Shown: positions 1-13,212, counted from the first letter of the stretch. The stretch: 64,000 nucleotides of DNA from Desmodus rotundus (GCF_022682495.2 NC_071389.1:59046239-59110238), one strand, 5' to 3'. Notes: generated from the letters alone by a model not told the origin. A program made the numbers and translations.

Positions 1-881
1 AAAGGAAAGGAGGAAACTCCAGAAAAAAGAAATAAATTAAATTGATGCAAGCAATGTATCAGACACAACTCAACATAATGGTTATAAGAGTGCTCAAGGA
101 AGTCAGTGAGAATTGCAATGAACTTTATGGGAGCTACAAGGAACTTAATAGGAACTACAGCAGCATGGAAAAGGACATAGAAACTATGAATAAAAATCAA
201 TAAGAAATGAATAATACAATATCTGAAATGCAGAATACACTAGAAGGAATTCAAATCAGGCTAGATGAAGCAGAGGACCAAATCAGTGAGGTAGAAGACA
301 AGGTAGAAAGAAATACACAGTCAAAGCAACAAAACAAAACAAAAAAGACTAAGAAAGAGAAAGGATAGTTTAAGGGAACAGCCAGACAATATGAAATGTA
401 ACAATATTTGCATCATAGGAATATCAGAAGAAGAAAAGGATCAAGGAATATAAAACCTGCTTGAAAAAATAATGACAGAAAACATCCCTAACTTGGTAAT
501 GGAAAACGTTATGCAAGTTTAGGAAGCACGGAGGATCTTAATCAAGAAGAGCCCAAAGAAGACTACTCTAAGACACATCATAATTAAAATGGCAGATTTT
601 AAAGACAAAGAGAGACTCTTAAAGGCACCAAGGGAGAAACAACTAGTAACATACAAGGGAATTATGATAAGGCTATCAGCTGACTTCTCAACAGAAACAC
701 TACAAGCCAGAAGGTAATGGCACAAACGAAAAACAAGGACCTGCAATGAAGACTACTCTATCCAGCCAGGCTCTCATTTGAAATAGAAGATGAAATAATG
801 AGCTTCCCAGACAACAGAAGGCTAAAAGAGTATGTTTCCATCAAGCCAGCACTGCAAGAGATGCTAAACAGATGGCTATAA
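1..881 (+). pseudogene. L1 ORF1 remnant (RNA-binding chaperone), 5' part missing
   Basis: ORF1p of L1 is a trimeric RNA chaperone that coats L1 RNA. Codons up to about 310 read as a charged, heptad-like coiled coil (EGIQIRLDEAEDQISEVEDK). Around 402-717 one frame reads as the RRM and the start of the C-terminal domain, with recognisable pieces NICIIGISEEEKDQGI, FKDKERLLKAPREKQ and RLSADFSTETLQARR. From about 739 another frame gives the C-terminal end LLYPARLSFEIEDEI followed by KPALQEMLNRWL and a stop at 879-881. In-frame stops include a TAA near 201, a TAG near 520 and a TAA after LQARR near 715. At least one frameshift separates the last segment. It is a decayed ORF1, not a host gene. Confidence 0.9.
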
Positions 882-933
882 AAGGAGAAGAGAGAAAGAG
901 AGAGAAAGAGAGCATGCTACAGTAAAAATAGCA

Positions 934-3900
934 ATGAGTATGTACCTATCTCTAATAACCTTAAATAGATTAAATCCTCCAATTAAAAGACATAGGGTAG
1001 TGGAATGGATAAGAAAGCATGACCCACATATATGCTCTTTACTAGAGACCCACCTCAGAACAAAAGATCTACACAGGTTGAAAGTGAAGGAATGGGAAAA
1101 AATTTTCCAAACAGGCACTAAAGAAAGCTGGGGTAGCAATACTTATATAAAACAAAACAGACTTCAAAACACAAGCCATAAAAATGGACAAGCGATGTCA
1201 TTACATAATACTTCAAGGAACAATCCAATAGCAGGATATAACCCTTGAAAACATATATGCACTCAATTAGGAGCACCTAAATATATAAAGACAACCTTGG
1301 AGGATTTCAGTAACATATTGACAACAACATAATCACTGCAGGGGATTTTACACCCATTGCCAAAAATGGACAGATCTCCCAAACAAAAAATCAACAAGGA
1401 TATTGTGACACTGAACAATTTACTAGATCAAATGGACTTAATTGATGTATACAGAAGATTTCAACACAAAAAAGCAAAACATACATTCTTTTCAAATGCA
1501 CATGGAACATTTTCAAAGAAAGACCACATGGTAGGACACAAAACAAACCTCAAAAAATTCAAGAAAATTTAAATCATATCAAGCATATGCTCGGATAACA
1601 ATGGATTGAAATTAGAAACCAAACTGAAGGAAAAAACAAGCAAATATGTGGAAATTCAATAACATGTTATTAAATAATGAATGGGTCAACAGTGAGATCA
1701 AGAAAGAAATCAAAAGTATCTGGAAACAATGAAAATGAACATACAACAACCCAAAACTAATGGGACACAATGAAGGCAGTCCTGAGACGGAAGTTCATAG
1801 CAATACAGGCCTACCTAAAAAAGATAGAAAAATCTCAAATAAACAGCCCAACTCTACATCTACAAGAACTAGAGGAACAACAACAAACAAAGCTCAGAGC
1901 TGGTAGAAGAAAGGCAATAATCAAGATCAGAGCAGAATTAAATGACATAGAGACTAAAAGAACAATTCAATAGATCCACAAATCCAGGTGCTTGTTCTGT
2001 GAAAGATAAACAAAATTGACAAACCTTTAACCACACTCATCAAGAAAAGAAGAGAGAGGATCCAAATAAATAAAATCAGAAGTGAAGGGGAAGTTACAAC
2101 CAATACCACAGAAATACAAAGAATTATAAGAAATTACTATGAACAACTATATGCCAAGAAATTGTACAACTGGGCCAAATGGAAAAATTTCTAGAAACAT
2201 ACAATCTTCTAAAATGGAATCAAGAAGAAGCAGAAAGCCTGAATAGACTGATAATAACTAGTGAAATTGAAGCAGTAACCAAAAAACTCTTGGCACACAA
2301 AAGTTCTGATGGGCTCACAGGTGAATTTTACCAAATATTTGAGGAAGAACTAACTCCTCTCCTTCTTAAACTATTCTAAAAAATTCAAGAAGAGGGAAGA
2401 CTCCTAAACTCTTTTAACAAGACCAGTATCATCCTAATTCTAAAACCAGGTAAAGACACAACAAAGAAAGAAAACTACAATCCAATATCTCTGATGAAAA
2501 TAGATGCTAAAATCCTCAACAAAATACTGGCAATTCAGATTCACCATACATTAAACAGATCATACATCATGATCAAGTATGATTCATCTTAGGGATGCAG
2601 GGGTGGTACAATATTTGCAAATAAATAAAAGTAATGTACCACATAAACAAAATGAAGGACAAAAACCACATTATATTAATACATGCTGAAAAGTCATTTG
2701 ATAAAATGCAGCACCCATTTATGATACAAATACTCAGCAAAGTGAGAATAGAGGGAACATACCTCAACATAAAAAATGCCATATAAGAGAAACCTACAGC
2801 CAACATTATACGCAATGGGAAAGAACTAAAATTTTCCCCTAAGATCAGGAATAAGACAAGGGTGTATGCTTTCACCACACTTATTCAATATAGTAGTGGA
2901 AGTTCTAGGCATAGCAACCAGACAAGAAAAAGAAATAAAAGACATGCAAATTGGAAAAAAGGAAGTAAAACTGTCGTTATTCACAGATGACATACTAGTG
3001 TACATAGAAAACCCTACAGTCTCCACCAAAAACTACTCAACCTAATAAGTGAATTTGTTAAAATAGCGGGATACAAAGTCAATATTCAAATATCAATGAT
3101 ATTTTTGTACAGCAACAATGAACTATCAGAAACAGAAACTAGGGAAAAAATCCTATTTACCATAGCAACAAGAAAAATAAAGTACCTATGAATAAATTTA
3201 ACCAAGGAGGTAAAATACCTGTGATAAGAAAACTATAGAACATTGAAAAAAGAAAATAAGGAAGATACAAGTAAATGGGAGCATATACCATGTTCATGGA
3301 TTGGAAGAATTACAATCATTAAAATGCCCATACTACCCAAAGCAATCTATAGATTCAATGCAATTCCTATTAAAATATCAACAGCATATTTCACAGATCT
3401 AGAATAAATATTTCACAATTTATATGGAATCAAAAAAGACCCCATATAGCCTCAGCAGTCTTGAGAAAGAAGCAAAAAGTAGTAGGCATCACAATACCTC
3501 ATAGCAAACTATACTACAAGTCCACTGTAACCAAAACAGTCTGGTATTGGCATAAGAACAGACATATAGATTAATGGAACAGAATAAGAGAGCCCAGAAA
3601 TAACCCATGTCTCTATGGTCAATTAATATTTGACAAAGGGGGCAGGAACATACAGTGGGGCAAAAATAGCCTCTTCAATAAATGGTGTTGAGAGAACTGA
3701 ACTGGTACATGCAAAAAAATTAAACTAGACCACCAACTTATACCATACACCAGAATAAACTCAAAATGGGTAAAATATTTAAATAAGTCATGGCACCATA
3801 AAAGTCTTAGATGAAAATAAGCAGGGAGATTTCAGATATCCCATGAAGCAATATATTTGCTGATATATCTCATAGGACAAGGGAAATAAAGGAAAAAATA

Positions 3901-4677
3901 AACAAATTGGACTCCATCAAGCTAAAAACTTCTCCACAGCTAAAGAAACCATCGTCAAATTGGAAAGGGAAAAGGTCATATGGGACATCAGATAAGGGTT
4001 TGATTGCCAAAATATATAATGAACTCATAAAATTCAACACCAGGAAGATGAAAAATATAATTAAAACATGGACAAAAGAGCTGAATAGACACTTCTCCAA
4101 GGACATACGAATGGCCCATAGACATATGAAAATATGTTCAACATTACTAGCTATCAGAGAGATGTAAATTAAAGCCACAATGAGATATCACCTCACACCT
4201 GTCAGAATGACTATCATTAATAAATTAACGAACAACAAGTGTTGGAGAGGATGTGGAGAAAAGGGAACCCTAGCGCACTGTTGGTGGGAATGCAGACTGG
4301 TGCAGCCAATGTGATAAACACTATGGAATTTCCCCCCCAAATTAAAAATGGAACTGCCTTTTGACCCAGCAATTCCACTGCTGGAAATATACCCTAAGAA
4401 TCCTGAATGACCAATTCAAAAGAACTTTGCACCCCTATGTTCATAGTAATGCTATATATAGTAGCCAAATGCTGGAAACAGCCTAAATGCCCATCAGTAA
4501 GTGATTAGATCAAAAAACTGTGGTACATTTACACAATGGAATACTATGCAGCACAACGAAAGAAGGAGCTCCTACCTTTCCAACAGCATGGATAGCATTG
4601 GGAATATTATGCTAAATGAAATAAGCCAGTTGGTGAAAGACAAATACCATATGATCTCACCTATAAAAGGAATATAA
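934..4677 (+). pseudogene. L1 ORF2 remnant (endonuclease and reverse transcriptase)
   Basis: ORF2p nicks DNA and reverse-transcribes L1 RNA at the nick. The copy starts at the ATG at 934 with ITLNRLNPPIKRHRVVEW, the N-terminus of the apurinic-like endonuclease. The endonuclease GDFN motif at about 1341 reads GDF followed directly by TP, so the catalytic Asn is gone, and the frame shifts just after it. Further endonuclease and linker pieces are readable at 1357-1572, 1770-1973 and 2179-2379. The reverse transcriptase core is broken into many frames; motif C, normally FADD, reads FTDD at 2980-2991, keeping both aspartates. The C-terminal Cys-rich part is readable at about 3907-4300, with the text [12 protein letters not shown] near 4228. 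The last codons precede TAA at 4675-4677. Length matches a full ORF2, but the gene is dead. Confidence 0.93.
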
Positions 4678-4985
4678 TGAACAGAATAAACTAATGAACA
4701 AAATAGAATCACAGGCATGGATTCTACAAACATGGAACAGTCTGACAGTGACCAGAGGGGAGGAGGGAAGGGGGGAAGGGGGTAAGTGTGGAAGAAGGGG
4801 AAGGGACTAGGCAAAGAACATGTGCAAATGATCCACAGACATAGAGAACATTGTGGGAATTGACTGTGGGAGTAGGGGTAGGATGGGCAGAGGAGGGCAA
4901 AGGGGGAAAAATTGGGATATCTGTAATAGAATAACTAAAAATCATAAAAGATTAACTAATTTCACCCCAATAAATGCAATAAAAA
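4678..4985 (+). other. L1 3' UTR with G-rich purine tract and A-rich end
   Basis: Non-coding tail of the L1. A run of G-rich purine sequence at about 4750-4912 includes several GGGG/GGGAAGGGG blocks able in principle to form a G-quadruplex. The tail ends with 'ccccaataaatgcaataaaaaa', a typical L1 end in laurasiatherian mammals. Confidence 0.8.
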
Positions 4986-5580
4986 AGCCAGATCGTCTTA
5001 TCTTCTTGCTCACATGCGTCATCAAATTAGGCAACAGATTCAACTCTGGTTATACTTTACTATTTGTAATAGCCAAACACTCCTCTACATTTTTACTGTC
5101 TCTGCCCTTGTGTTAGCTGCAATGGGAAAGCGATCCGGGTGTGAATTGTAGAGAGGACTAAAATTAATAAGACTCTTTTGGCTTACCAGCAACTCTGGTA
5201 AGTAGCTTCATCTTCAGCTGGCTTCAGCAATGCAACTTCCTCTTCTATGGCAGCTAGACTTTCCTCTCGTGGATCAGAGCCTGGGCTTGGTTCTAGCTTC
5301 ATTTGGGCCCTGTACTCAATCTTTTACCTCTGGAAAAAAGGTATGAGACAAACTGCTTTCAAGGGGAGAGAAGGGAGTGGGAGATGGTAAGGAGAAGCTA
5401 GAACAAAGTTTCAGGATATAAAAAGGAATATAAAGAGGCAACTTAGAGATCACCTCACCGACCTGTATCAATTTACAGAGAATAAAATCTGATCCTGGAT
5501 AAATAGAGTGACTTTTGAGAGCTAGAATTTGATTCCTAATTCCAAGTAATTCCTTCATCATGCAAGAGCTGTAGTAGGTG
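4986..5580. other. Mostly unassigned sequence
   Basis: No gene seen. The part at about 5440-5560 has the general look of a decayed MIR3-type SINE in reverse ('gagatcacctcaccgacc'), but divergence is too great for a firm call. The rest (5000-5440) was not recognised. Confidence 0.4.
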
Positions 5581-5582
5581 AA

Positions 5583-5795
5583 TTTGTTGAGTACATACTA
5601 TGTGCCCAGCATTGTGCTAATGCAGACATTATATGTTAAAAATATAATGTATATCATATCATATTGCACTTAAACTCTACCTGCTGGCCCCACTTGACAG
5701 CTGGGTCAACTGAGGCTTAGAGAGTTGAAGTAGCTTTCTTAACTTTACATAATTAGTAAACAAATGAACCAGGATTCCAATACGGGACTTGTGAA
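5583..5795 (-). repeat. MIR SINE (reverse)
   Basis: Reads like MIR in reverse complement: 'gagtacatactatgtgcc', then 'caactgaggcttagagagtt', then a decayed acceptor part ending 'aaccaggattccaatacgg'. An ancient tRNA-derived SINE common to all mammals, inactive. Confidence 0.75.
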
Positions 5796-8688
5796 GAACT
5801 ATGAAGTACCTGAGTCTCTAACTTCCTTGCAAGCTAACAAGTTAGTCTGCTATGGTCTCATGCATCTCGTGCATGCTGGCAGAAGACTTGGAACTCTTAG
5901 GTCAGAGACAAAGGACTCTATTACAGATATTAATAATGGTAACCATAGTACTAGCACTTTCCTGAGCCTCTGTTTCTACAGAATGATGGGAATGAGGCCA
6001 CGTGTCACCAGCACATGCAGTGAGTTGAGTTTTGAGAGGGAAAAACCTGAGCTGAGGAAACATTTTTTTTTTTTTTAATGATGGGCACTATGTAGGGCTG
6101 CCTTTTGCTCTGGAGGGGAAATGCTATCTTGATCTTCCAAGGCTGTTTGCTATTTAATCACGCTTACAAAGATAGCTGGGAACAAAATCAGTCAGTGCCA
6201 CTTCTCAAAAGACAGGCAGAAATGTGAAAGGCCCATGGAGAATTGTCTCCCAAAATGCTTTGTCTGTAAAACACATATTATCATCCACTAGACCCCACGG
6301 ACTCAGCAGCATTTCAGCCAGTAGTAAAACATGATGTTGAAAAGGTTTGCTATTGAAATTAGAAACATTTCAATAATTTAAGATTTCTGCTATTGAAATG
6401 CCATTGGTAGTCAGGCCATTGATTGTTGGGATGAATCACGCTGAGAGAGGGGCATATAGGTCTACAGATGTATAATAGGGGTTCATTTTCTACAACTTCT
6501 GTCTGTACCCATTTTTATCCTGTACTCAGCAGCCTACTTGAAGGAAGAAAGAGAGAAAACAAAAGAGACTCTAAGCTGAGCTCGAAGAGAACAGCATCTC
6601 TAGGCTTTACATTGTGTGCAGGTGTCCTTGCCTGTCAGTCTTGGCAGGTTGTTGCTAACGCGTGTGGGTCTCTTTATAATATCAAAAGGGACGGTAGTTT
6701 CCACGGTGGAAAGGGTGGTTTGGTCTCCGAGTTTAAATAAATTCTGCTTACTGGCTGGTATCCTTGGATACATTTTGACTCCATCTCTGGGAGTTTCATT
6801 AGCTTTAAGGTGAGGGTGACCCTTGTCAAACTCATAGTACAATACCTGTCCAATAATAAGCAATCAGTTAACGTTAGTTATTATTACTGAAAGTCGTAGA
6901 AGTCTGGCATGGCTAAAAGTAATACTGAAACATGCTTTTAATACATGGAAATCCCATAAGAAATATCACTTTCAGCTAAAGTCAGTACAAGGAGGAATTT
7001 TAAATTGACAGTTGAATTTTTATTATTTAAAAATGTAGAAATAATATTTGTGGTGATAATGTTAATGCTGCTGCCTTTAAATCCCAGAATGGAACTCAAC
7101 TGCCTTCATTTACGCATTCCCCCCAAAAGGAACTCTTTTGTTAAGCCTCACTCGGTCCATCTTAAAGCACCTTTCCGTCAAAGAACAGCTTCTCATTAAG
7201 GGAAAAATGATTATTAACATCCTCATTTTGCTCCCTCTAGTGAATTATTTGCATTCAGAAATGTGCATGGCATTAGTTTCAGGGTAAATGCAAATATGAC
7301 AGCGGGATTTCTCACCACGCTCTTTTTTATTATTAGCTCTTTTTATGTACTCCATTTATTATCCCCTCATCATTTTTCACATTGTATTAAAATGTTAGAT
7401 TTCTTAAAATAATAATATCTCTTTCATTTGGTAATTGTCTCAGCCCTGTCTACAACAGTCTACATCATACAGGGCCCATCTGTAATTTGGAATGGCTTAT
7501 AATGATGCTTCGTCTTTGCTTCGGGGCTGCCCAGGAATTAGCTATCATGATAACTGAATCCCCTCTCCCCCACTGAGAATGTGATTACTCCAGGTGAGGT
7601 TCAGGGGCTTGGGAAACAGGGCAGTGGTGTGAGGAAGGCTTCTGCTGTGAGTGCTGGCAGTATATTTACAGTCTGGGACTTGAAGATAAATTAAGGTTTT
7701 TTCCCTCTCAGCTTTGATAAGTGTCCATCGCCAATGCCTTTTAAATACAATAGCACACACTATATTTTTCTCTCGATGTTCTGAAGGCATTTTTGTGAGA
7801 AAGCTTTGTTTGCTGCATCCAGTGTCCTCCGTCTGAGGAGTGAATGAGTTGGGAGGCTGAGTATTCCTAGTCAAAGGGTAGTGGGCACAGCTCAGCTGGG
7901 GTGACTCAGGGAACCAGGGGTACCCTTTACACTGGGGTCTGCCTTGACAAATTGATTATAATTATTTTGTTTTTCCCTGGTCATAAAAAAAGGTAATAGA
8001 TCTGACTAATAAAATGAAACTAATAAAATCATTTGATCATTTTGATTCACTGCACTTCACTGTACCAAGCTTCCCTGTTGACTCACAAATTGTTGCTGTC
8101 AAATGATTTTATATTCGTTTCTTTTGCATATGACTTAACGTCTCTTTTTCTTTCTCCTTGTTACTGTCCCTCATTTCACTTTTTCCTTCCAGGGAGCAGG
8201 GGATGATTAGCATCAAGGCTCAAAGGGAGCTATGCAGTAGATCATACAAACGTGTCTGTTCTTAAAAGGACATAGTTTGCCACATGTACATGCTCTGATA
8301 AGGCTGCTACCATAGAATCTGCTTCTTGGCACATTACGAACTACATGATATAGTAATTAGCTTTGGACTTATGTAATTTTTTACTTTGCAGAGTATGAGG
8401 TGAGGGAGTACTGACTTCCCCATGATCTGGAAGACAGGGAGGGGAGTAAGCAACCAACTCAGAGTTCTGCAGGTACCGGCTTGCACATGCGCTAATTCTT
8501 GCACGTGTTTTATAATGTCTACCCTGTACTAGTTTTACTAAAAATGCCCTAGTGAATAGTGAGTTAGCATATACCATTGGCATTAGGAGAGTGGGAGAGC
8601 GGGATAGGGATAAAGCATTTCTCACAACTGCTAATGGGCTACTGGACAGTGTATCCCATTCAGCCTAAAGTGGGTTCTGTTTATTTTT
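5796..8688. other. Single-copy region without recognised genes
   Basis: No coding exon or clear repeat recognised. A T-run lies at 6063-6076. Open frames here are short and match no protein I know. The block at 7050-7320 has the balanced composition and motif density often seen in conserved non-coding DNA and is listed separately. Confidence 0.5.
7050..7320. promoter_or_regulatory. Candidate conserved non-coding/enhancer block with two octamer motifs
   Basis: Two perfect POU-type octamers in opposite orientation: ATTTGCAT at 7247-7254 and ATGCAAAT at 7288-7295, 41 bases apart start to start. The surrounding 270 bases are non-repetitive. POU/Oct factors are known to bind this octamer. That the block is a real enhancer is inference only; octamers also occur by chance in AT-rich DNA. 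Confidence 0.2.
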
Positions 8689-8689
8689 A

Positions 8690-8850
8690 GTGGTTCCGAT
8701 GTGCCCAGTGCTTTGCTAGGTCCCTTATAGACACTATTTTATTACTTTTCACAATAATGCCATGATATAGTTCCTGTATTATCTACGTTTATGCAAGAGA
8801 AATTCGAGAAGCGAAGGCAGTAATCAGAATCTCCCAACTTTTTCATGGCA
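8690..8850 (-). repeat. MIR SINE (reverse), degraded
   Basis: Text 'gatgtgcccagtgctttgct' followed by 'cacaataatgccatgatata' and a decayed remnant of the 'gaggaaactgaggc' part gives a diverged MIR in reverse. Confidence 0.6.
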
Positions 8851-9127
8851 TAGAACACCTAGAATACTACTCTCCTGTGACACACTGAGGGAAGTGGGTG
8901 AGGATGTTTGGGGCAGGCCAGGGTCTGGGCAAATCTGTGACCAATTTGCAGCAAAGCAATGTGCACTCGATGGAAATTGGTGGGATTCTCCTTCTCTCTT
9001 TTTGTGGACTATTTGTATTACTTCTTTCTGAAATCACCTATTTATATGATTGGCCTTTTTTCCCCCTAAAGAGAAGGTAATCTTTTCCCTAGTGATTTGT
9101 AAAACCAATTTACATTATGGAGTTGGG

Positions 9128-9368
9128 AAAATGACAGACTGGGGGTTTAAACTCCCTGGGTTCGTGCACAGGCACGGCTCATACCCTCTTATATTCGTGT
9201 TCTGTAGTTTGTTAACTGTGCCTCGTTACTGAAGAGTTACGGTACTAAACCATCTTTTCCGTAAAGGGCAATTATAATGGAGCCGTCTTGTAGGGTTGTT
9301 ATGAAACAGTAGCGGTAAACCAGTGAGAACAGTGCCCACACAGGAAGCACTCATTAATTATTTTTATC
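9128..9368 (+). repeat. MIR SINE
   Basis: Forward MIR: 'ctgggttcgtgcacagg', then 'tgtgcctcgttactgaagag', 'tagggttgttatgaaac', and the end 'cacaggaagcactcattaat'. Diverged but co-linear with MIR over nearly the full length. Confidence 0.7.
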
Positions 9369-12300
9369 ATGGACATTAGCACTTCATTATATACAAGTAT
9401 TTTTTTCCAATTTACCCCCTCTTGTCAACTTTGTGAAATTTTGATATGTATAAAACTTTTGGTGAAGAATGACTTTGAAACAAATCCACACGAGTTGAAA
9501 GTAACTATTAAAATGCTTGTTTAAAACAGGTATGCAAGATAATAGCAGTGATAAAATATATTATGTGTAAGAAGATACCCACCACTATTTTGATGACATC
9601 TCATTTTATTTTTTTGTCTATATATTCTAATGATTTTCTACAAGGGAATAAAGTAAATCATTTATGCTACATTTAGCCGTCAATTTCTTCAGATGTTCCC
9701 CCCTCCCTATGTTCATCTTTGACAGTCCAAAATAGAGAAAGCATCTTACTACCTCAGAGGAACTGCATGGCCCTGAGATGTTTGACTTTGAGGCCCTCAC
9801 TATGAAAAGTGCCACCTTTACTATGAGGTACTCAATGTCAACACTCAAAACCTCGGCCAATTCTATCATGAACCACAGAGCACAGGGGTTACAGCAACTA
9901 TTTAACTGCCACCCAGCCAACCACCTAGGGAGACTGAGCCGATAGACTGAGAGACGATGTGGCTGTTGAAGGATAGTCCCTATATCAGTGTTGTTATGTG
10001 TCTTATGTGAATGACAGGCTAATACAATTTCTCATCCACAGAGAGTTGGTAAGAAAAATACTCTCCAAATATAACCAGTAAGAATCACCATTCGGTCAGA
10101 AGATAAATTGCCATATTTTTTTTAACCTAGTATAATGGTCTCTTTTTGATTTATATGTGTGTGTGTATTTCTTGGGAGGATAACCACTCAGTTAAAAACA
10201 CAGACTTGGCAGCCTTGTCCTATCATTTGATAGACCATACTATATATGATCATTTTTCTGTATAGATTACCTGGGGTTTGATGAACCACAACTTTTCCAA
10301 AGGAATAATTGAGAGGTCCAAATCCCTCTCTCTACCCCCTAAAAAAGGAACTCAACCATGGAAAGCATAGATATCTCAGATCTCCAAAAGTGGTGACCTT
10401 GCTGATTGGAATTTTAGTGAAAGAGTTTATTCTTTAGGGTTCTCTGGGAACTTAAAAAAGTTTATATCACCCCAATTTTGCATAAGGCACACATAATTTG
10501 TATAATTAACACCTATACATGTCAATAAAGAAAAGTATACATGCCAAATTTTACATGCCCATAGAGCAAATTACCACATTGGGCATTTAAAATATATTCT
10601 CAGAAAAACTAAATATATTCTATCAACAAATACAGTTAATCAATGTCTGGAAGCCCAGGAGGTTGTCCATATGTTCTCAATTCTTTAGGTGATTCTGGCA
10701 TTTATTGATCAAACTCTAGGCCAAAGATTTCTTCAAGTTATAGAGATTTGCCAGACAGGAACTGGCAAAGATATCCTTATATTATTACAGCTTGGCTGGG
10801 GACCAGTGTGAAAAGCTATATGGATGAACATATGATTACATCTACTGTCCATATCAAAAGGGCAGCTGTCATCAGCATAATTTTGGTCGCCACACGATGC
10901 CTGTCTTAAGCTTATCGTGATAATGTGGCTGATGTTGAGAAGAATATTTGGCTGGTAGTGTATTAAAATAGATTTATTTATATATTAAGAACTTAAGGGA
11001 ATATTATAATTGTTGAAATAACTCAAGAAAAATCCATCTGGATTAGTACTAATGCTTGCTGGTTTGTGCACATCTAAATTAAATATAAACAGATCCCTCA
11101 ATGTCTAAGAGCTTAATATGAGTGGCATATGCATAAACAGATTGAAAGATATACAGACAATTGCCAACATCAACCAAAAAAAGTAAATTGAACCAAATAT
11201 TTACATGATGTACAATTGTTTGCACAAAGCTTGGAAAGTGAGATTTGAGACATGAAATGTGCCTATCACAGTATCTGCTACTGAGGGAGAAATAATCTCA
11301 TTAATTCCAGTTACTCAGAGAGAACTCTCTAAGGTAATGGTTTTGCCCTCCCTCTCCTCAAAGTAAATCTTTAAATTTTGAGGGGCTTACATGGCATCTG
11401 GACCATAGTAGGCACTCAGTAAAATGTTTTGTAGAAGGAATGAAGGAAACTTTGAACAAAATAGGGTTTCCGGTATGTGTAGTGACAAGATTTAGAACCT
11501 ACGAAAAATGGACAATTCATTTGAAGATCCTGCAAAAATATCTTTGTTAAACAAAACAAAACGAAATAAAACAAAACAAAAACATGCCAATAAGCAGAAC
11601 TTTAGAGAGGTGAGAGATAGAATGGGAAACATAAAATGCAATTTTAGTGAGATGCTTTTCAGATGTTGATAACATACTTTCAGCTTGATTGTGTAAATAC
11701 TTGTATTTCACAAACATAACAGAGATTAACTGATTACCAGGCATTAAAGTGAAATTTCTCAACTCTTATTCTTGCTGGCTTTAAAAAGAGGAAGCTTTTT
11801 GCTCAGAATGATTAGAAGGGATCTTGGGACCTTTGGCCCTTCCTGTGTGATGTCATGCCTATAGAAAAACCTATTGGAAGCAGCCATAGTGAGTGAGAAC
11901 CATTCATTTTCTCTTGTCAGGTTTTACCTTTGTTGTGATGTTTAAGAGCTTTGTTCTACAGCAGTGGGGCGATTCAGCCTCAGGTGAGGGGAGTACGCAT
12001 TCCAGTAGAATTGCGCTCAAAAGGAAGTGTGGCTAATCCTAATGCCGGGGTTGTCTTGATGATGTTGAGACATTCAGCCCAGCCAGACAATAAGGTTAGG
12101 GAGAAATCTGCAGTTTGTGCAAGGCTCCTTTCAAAGCCCCTGAAAGGGCAGAGTCAGAACAGAAGTGAAGGAAACTACCATAACCAGTTGGAAGAAAAGA
12201 AGGATATCACACACACACACAGTGAATGATGAGGCAGTCTAATTACAAACAGCAAAATTCCACTCCTCGAAGTGGGTGTTTTAAAAATTATGTATTTTAT

Positions 12301-12420
12301 GATCTAATTTTTCACTTTCTGCTAGGTTAACCTATTAGATTAGGTTTTCAGTATTCTGAAAGGCAGGAAGTGCAATAGATGACAAGCCCTTCCTCCCACA
12401 CAGAAGCACGGGACCTTCTC
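9369..12420. other. Single-copy region with small repeat pieces
   Basis: No gene recognised. A short L2/MIR-type 3' end ('gaccatagtaggcactcag') lies near 11400-11425, and an (AAAAC)-rich stretch at 11553-11582. The part at 9620-9960 contains a 97-codon reverse open frame with no recognised family. The stretch 10450-11300 is AT-rich and unassigned. Confidence 0.5.
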
Positions 12421-12421
12421 T

Positions 12422-12625
12422 AAGAGAGCATGCTCTTCGGAGTCAGACCCGAGGTTAAATTTTCGCTTTGCTTGTACCAACTATGTGGCTTTGGGCAAAT
12501 TCCTTAACCTTTTGGAGCCCCACTTTTCTTTTTTTGTAAAATGGAGACAATAGGATCTATCCAACAGAATTTTTCTAAGAATTTGATGTTATGAAATTGC
12601 CTAGCCATAGCACCTACAAAATGTT
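12422..12625 (+). repeat. MIR SINE
   Basis: Forward MIR with its central core: 'ctatgtggctttgggcaaat', 'ccttaacctttt', 'ttgtaaaatggagacaat', ending 'gcctagccatagcacctac'. Confidence 0.85.
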
Positions 12626-12804
12626 AGATTCACTTCCGGAGAAGAACGTGAGGACAAAGAAGAATCCAATTCTGAGGGAAAGAACCAAATACTTAATGTT
12701 TCTATGCATTTCCATAGTTTTCCCAATATAGTGAAGCTCAATAAGAAACCAAATCTGACAATGTAGCCAAGGGTTGTAATCATGATATTGTACAAATATT
12801 TGTC

Positions 12805-13210
12805 TAAAAGAGCGTTACTTGTAGTTTTGTTTATAATAAAGAAAATTGGAAATAATCTACATGTTCAATATGGGGTTGCCTAAGCAGACTGGCAAATTCA
12901 TTTGATGTAACACGAAGCAGTCATTAAAAATATCTTGTATCTAGCTCCGACTGGGGTGGCTCAGTTGTTTGGGCATCCTACTGCAAAATGAAAGGTTGCT
13001 GGTTCAATTCCCAGTCAGAGCACATACCTGTGTGTGTTGCAGGTTTGGTGCCCGGTTGGGGCACATATGAGAGGCAAGCTATCAATTGATGTTTCTCTCC
13101 CTCCCTTTCTGTCTCTCTAAAAATAAATAAATAAAGTCTTTAAAAAATATCTTGTACTTGGATACTTAAAGTTCTGGGGATATTTATAGTGTGTCACTAA
13201 AAAAAAAAGC
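12805..13210 (+). mobile_element. Ancient L1M 3' ORF2 remnant, interrupted by a VES SINE
   Basis: The stretch 'ataaagaaaattggaaataa' then 'catgttcaatatggggttg' and 'gcagtcattaaaaatat' is the end of ORF2 of an old L1M family. The match resumes after the SINE at 12940-13142 with the A-rich L1M tail. Boundaries approximate. Confidence 0.55.
12940..13142 (+). mobile_element. VES-type SINE (subtype 1) with target-site duplication
   Basis: A tRNA-related SINE: 'gactggggtggctcagttg' (A-box region), B-box-like 'ggttcaattcccagtcagag', then the VES body ending 'ttgatgtttctctccctccc' and an A-rich AATAAATAAATAAA tail. It is bounded by a perfect 14-bp target-site duplication, AAAAATATCTTGTA, at 12926-12939 and 13143-13156. 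VES SINEs are restricted to bats and need L1 machinery in trans. The insertion sits inside the older L1M remnant, which gives the relative age. Confidence 0.92.
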
Positions 13211-13212
13211 CT

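Larger units (their letters stand above)
1..4985 (+). mobile_element. L1 LINE, old copy, 5' end outside window
   Basis: A non-LTR retrotransposon in the order ORF1, short inter-ORF spacer, ORF2, 3' UTR. The window opens inside the ORF1 coiled coil, so the 5' UTR and the 5' target-site copy are not visible. Both ORFs contain stops and frameshifts throughout, so the copy is dead. The 3' UTR begins after the ORF2 stop near 4677, contains the purine/G-rich tract (about 4750-4912) usual for L1, and ends in AATAAA-like text and a weak A-rich end near 4985. The 3' UTR resembles that of the truncated L1 at 39297-39832, so the two probably belong to related bat L1 subfamilies. Exact subfamily not resolved. 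Confidence 0.95.

Noticed and set aside
7545..7874. 109-codon reverse open frame
   Set aside because: No known domain; surrounding sequence shows no splice-site pattern consistent with an exon.
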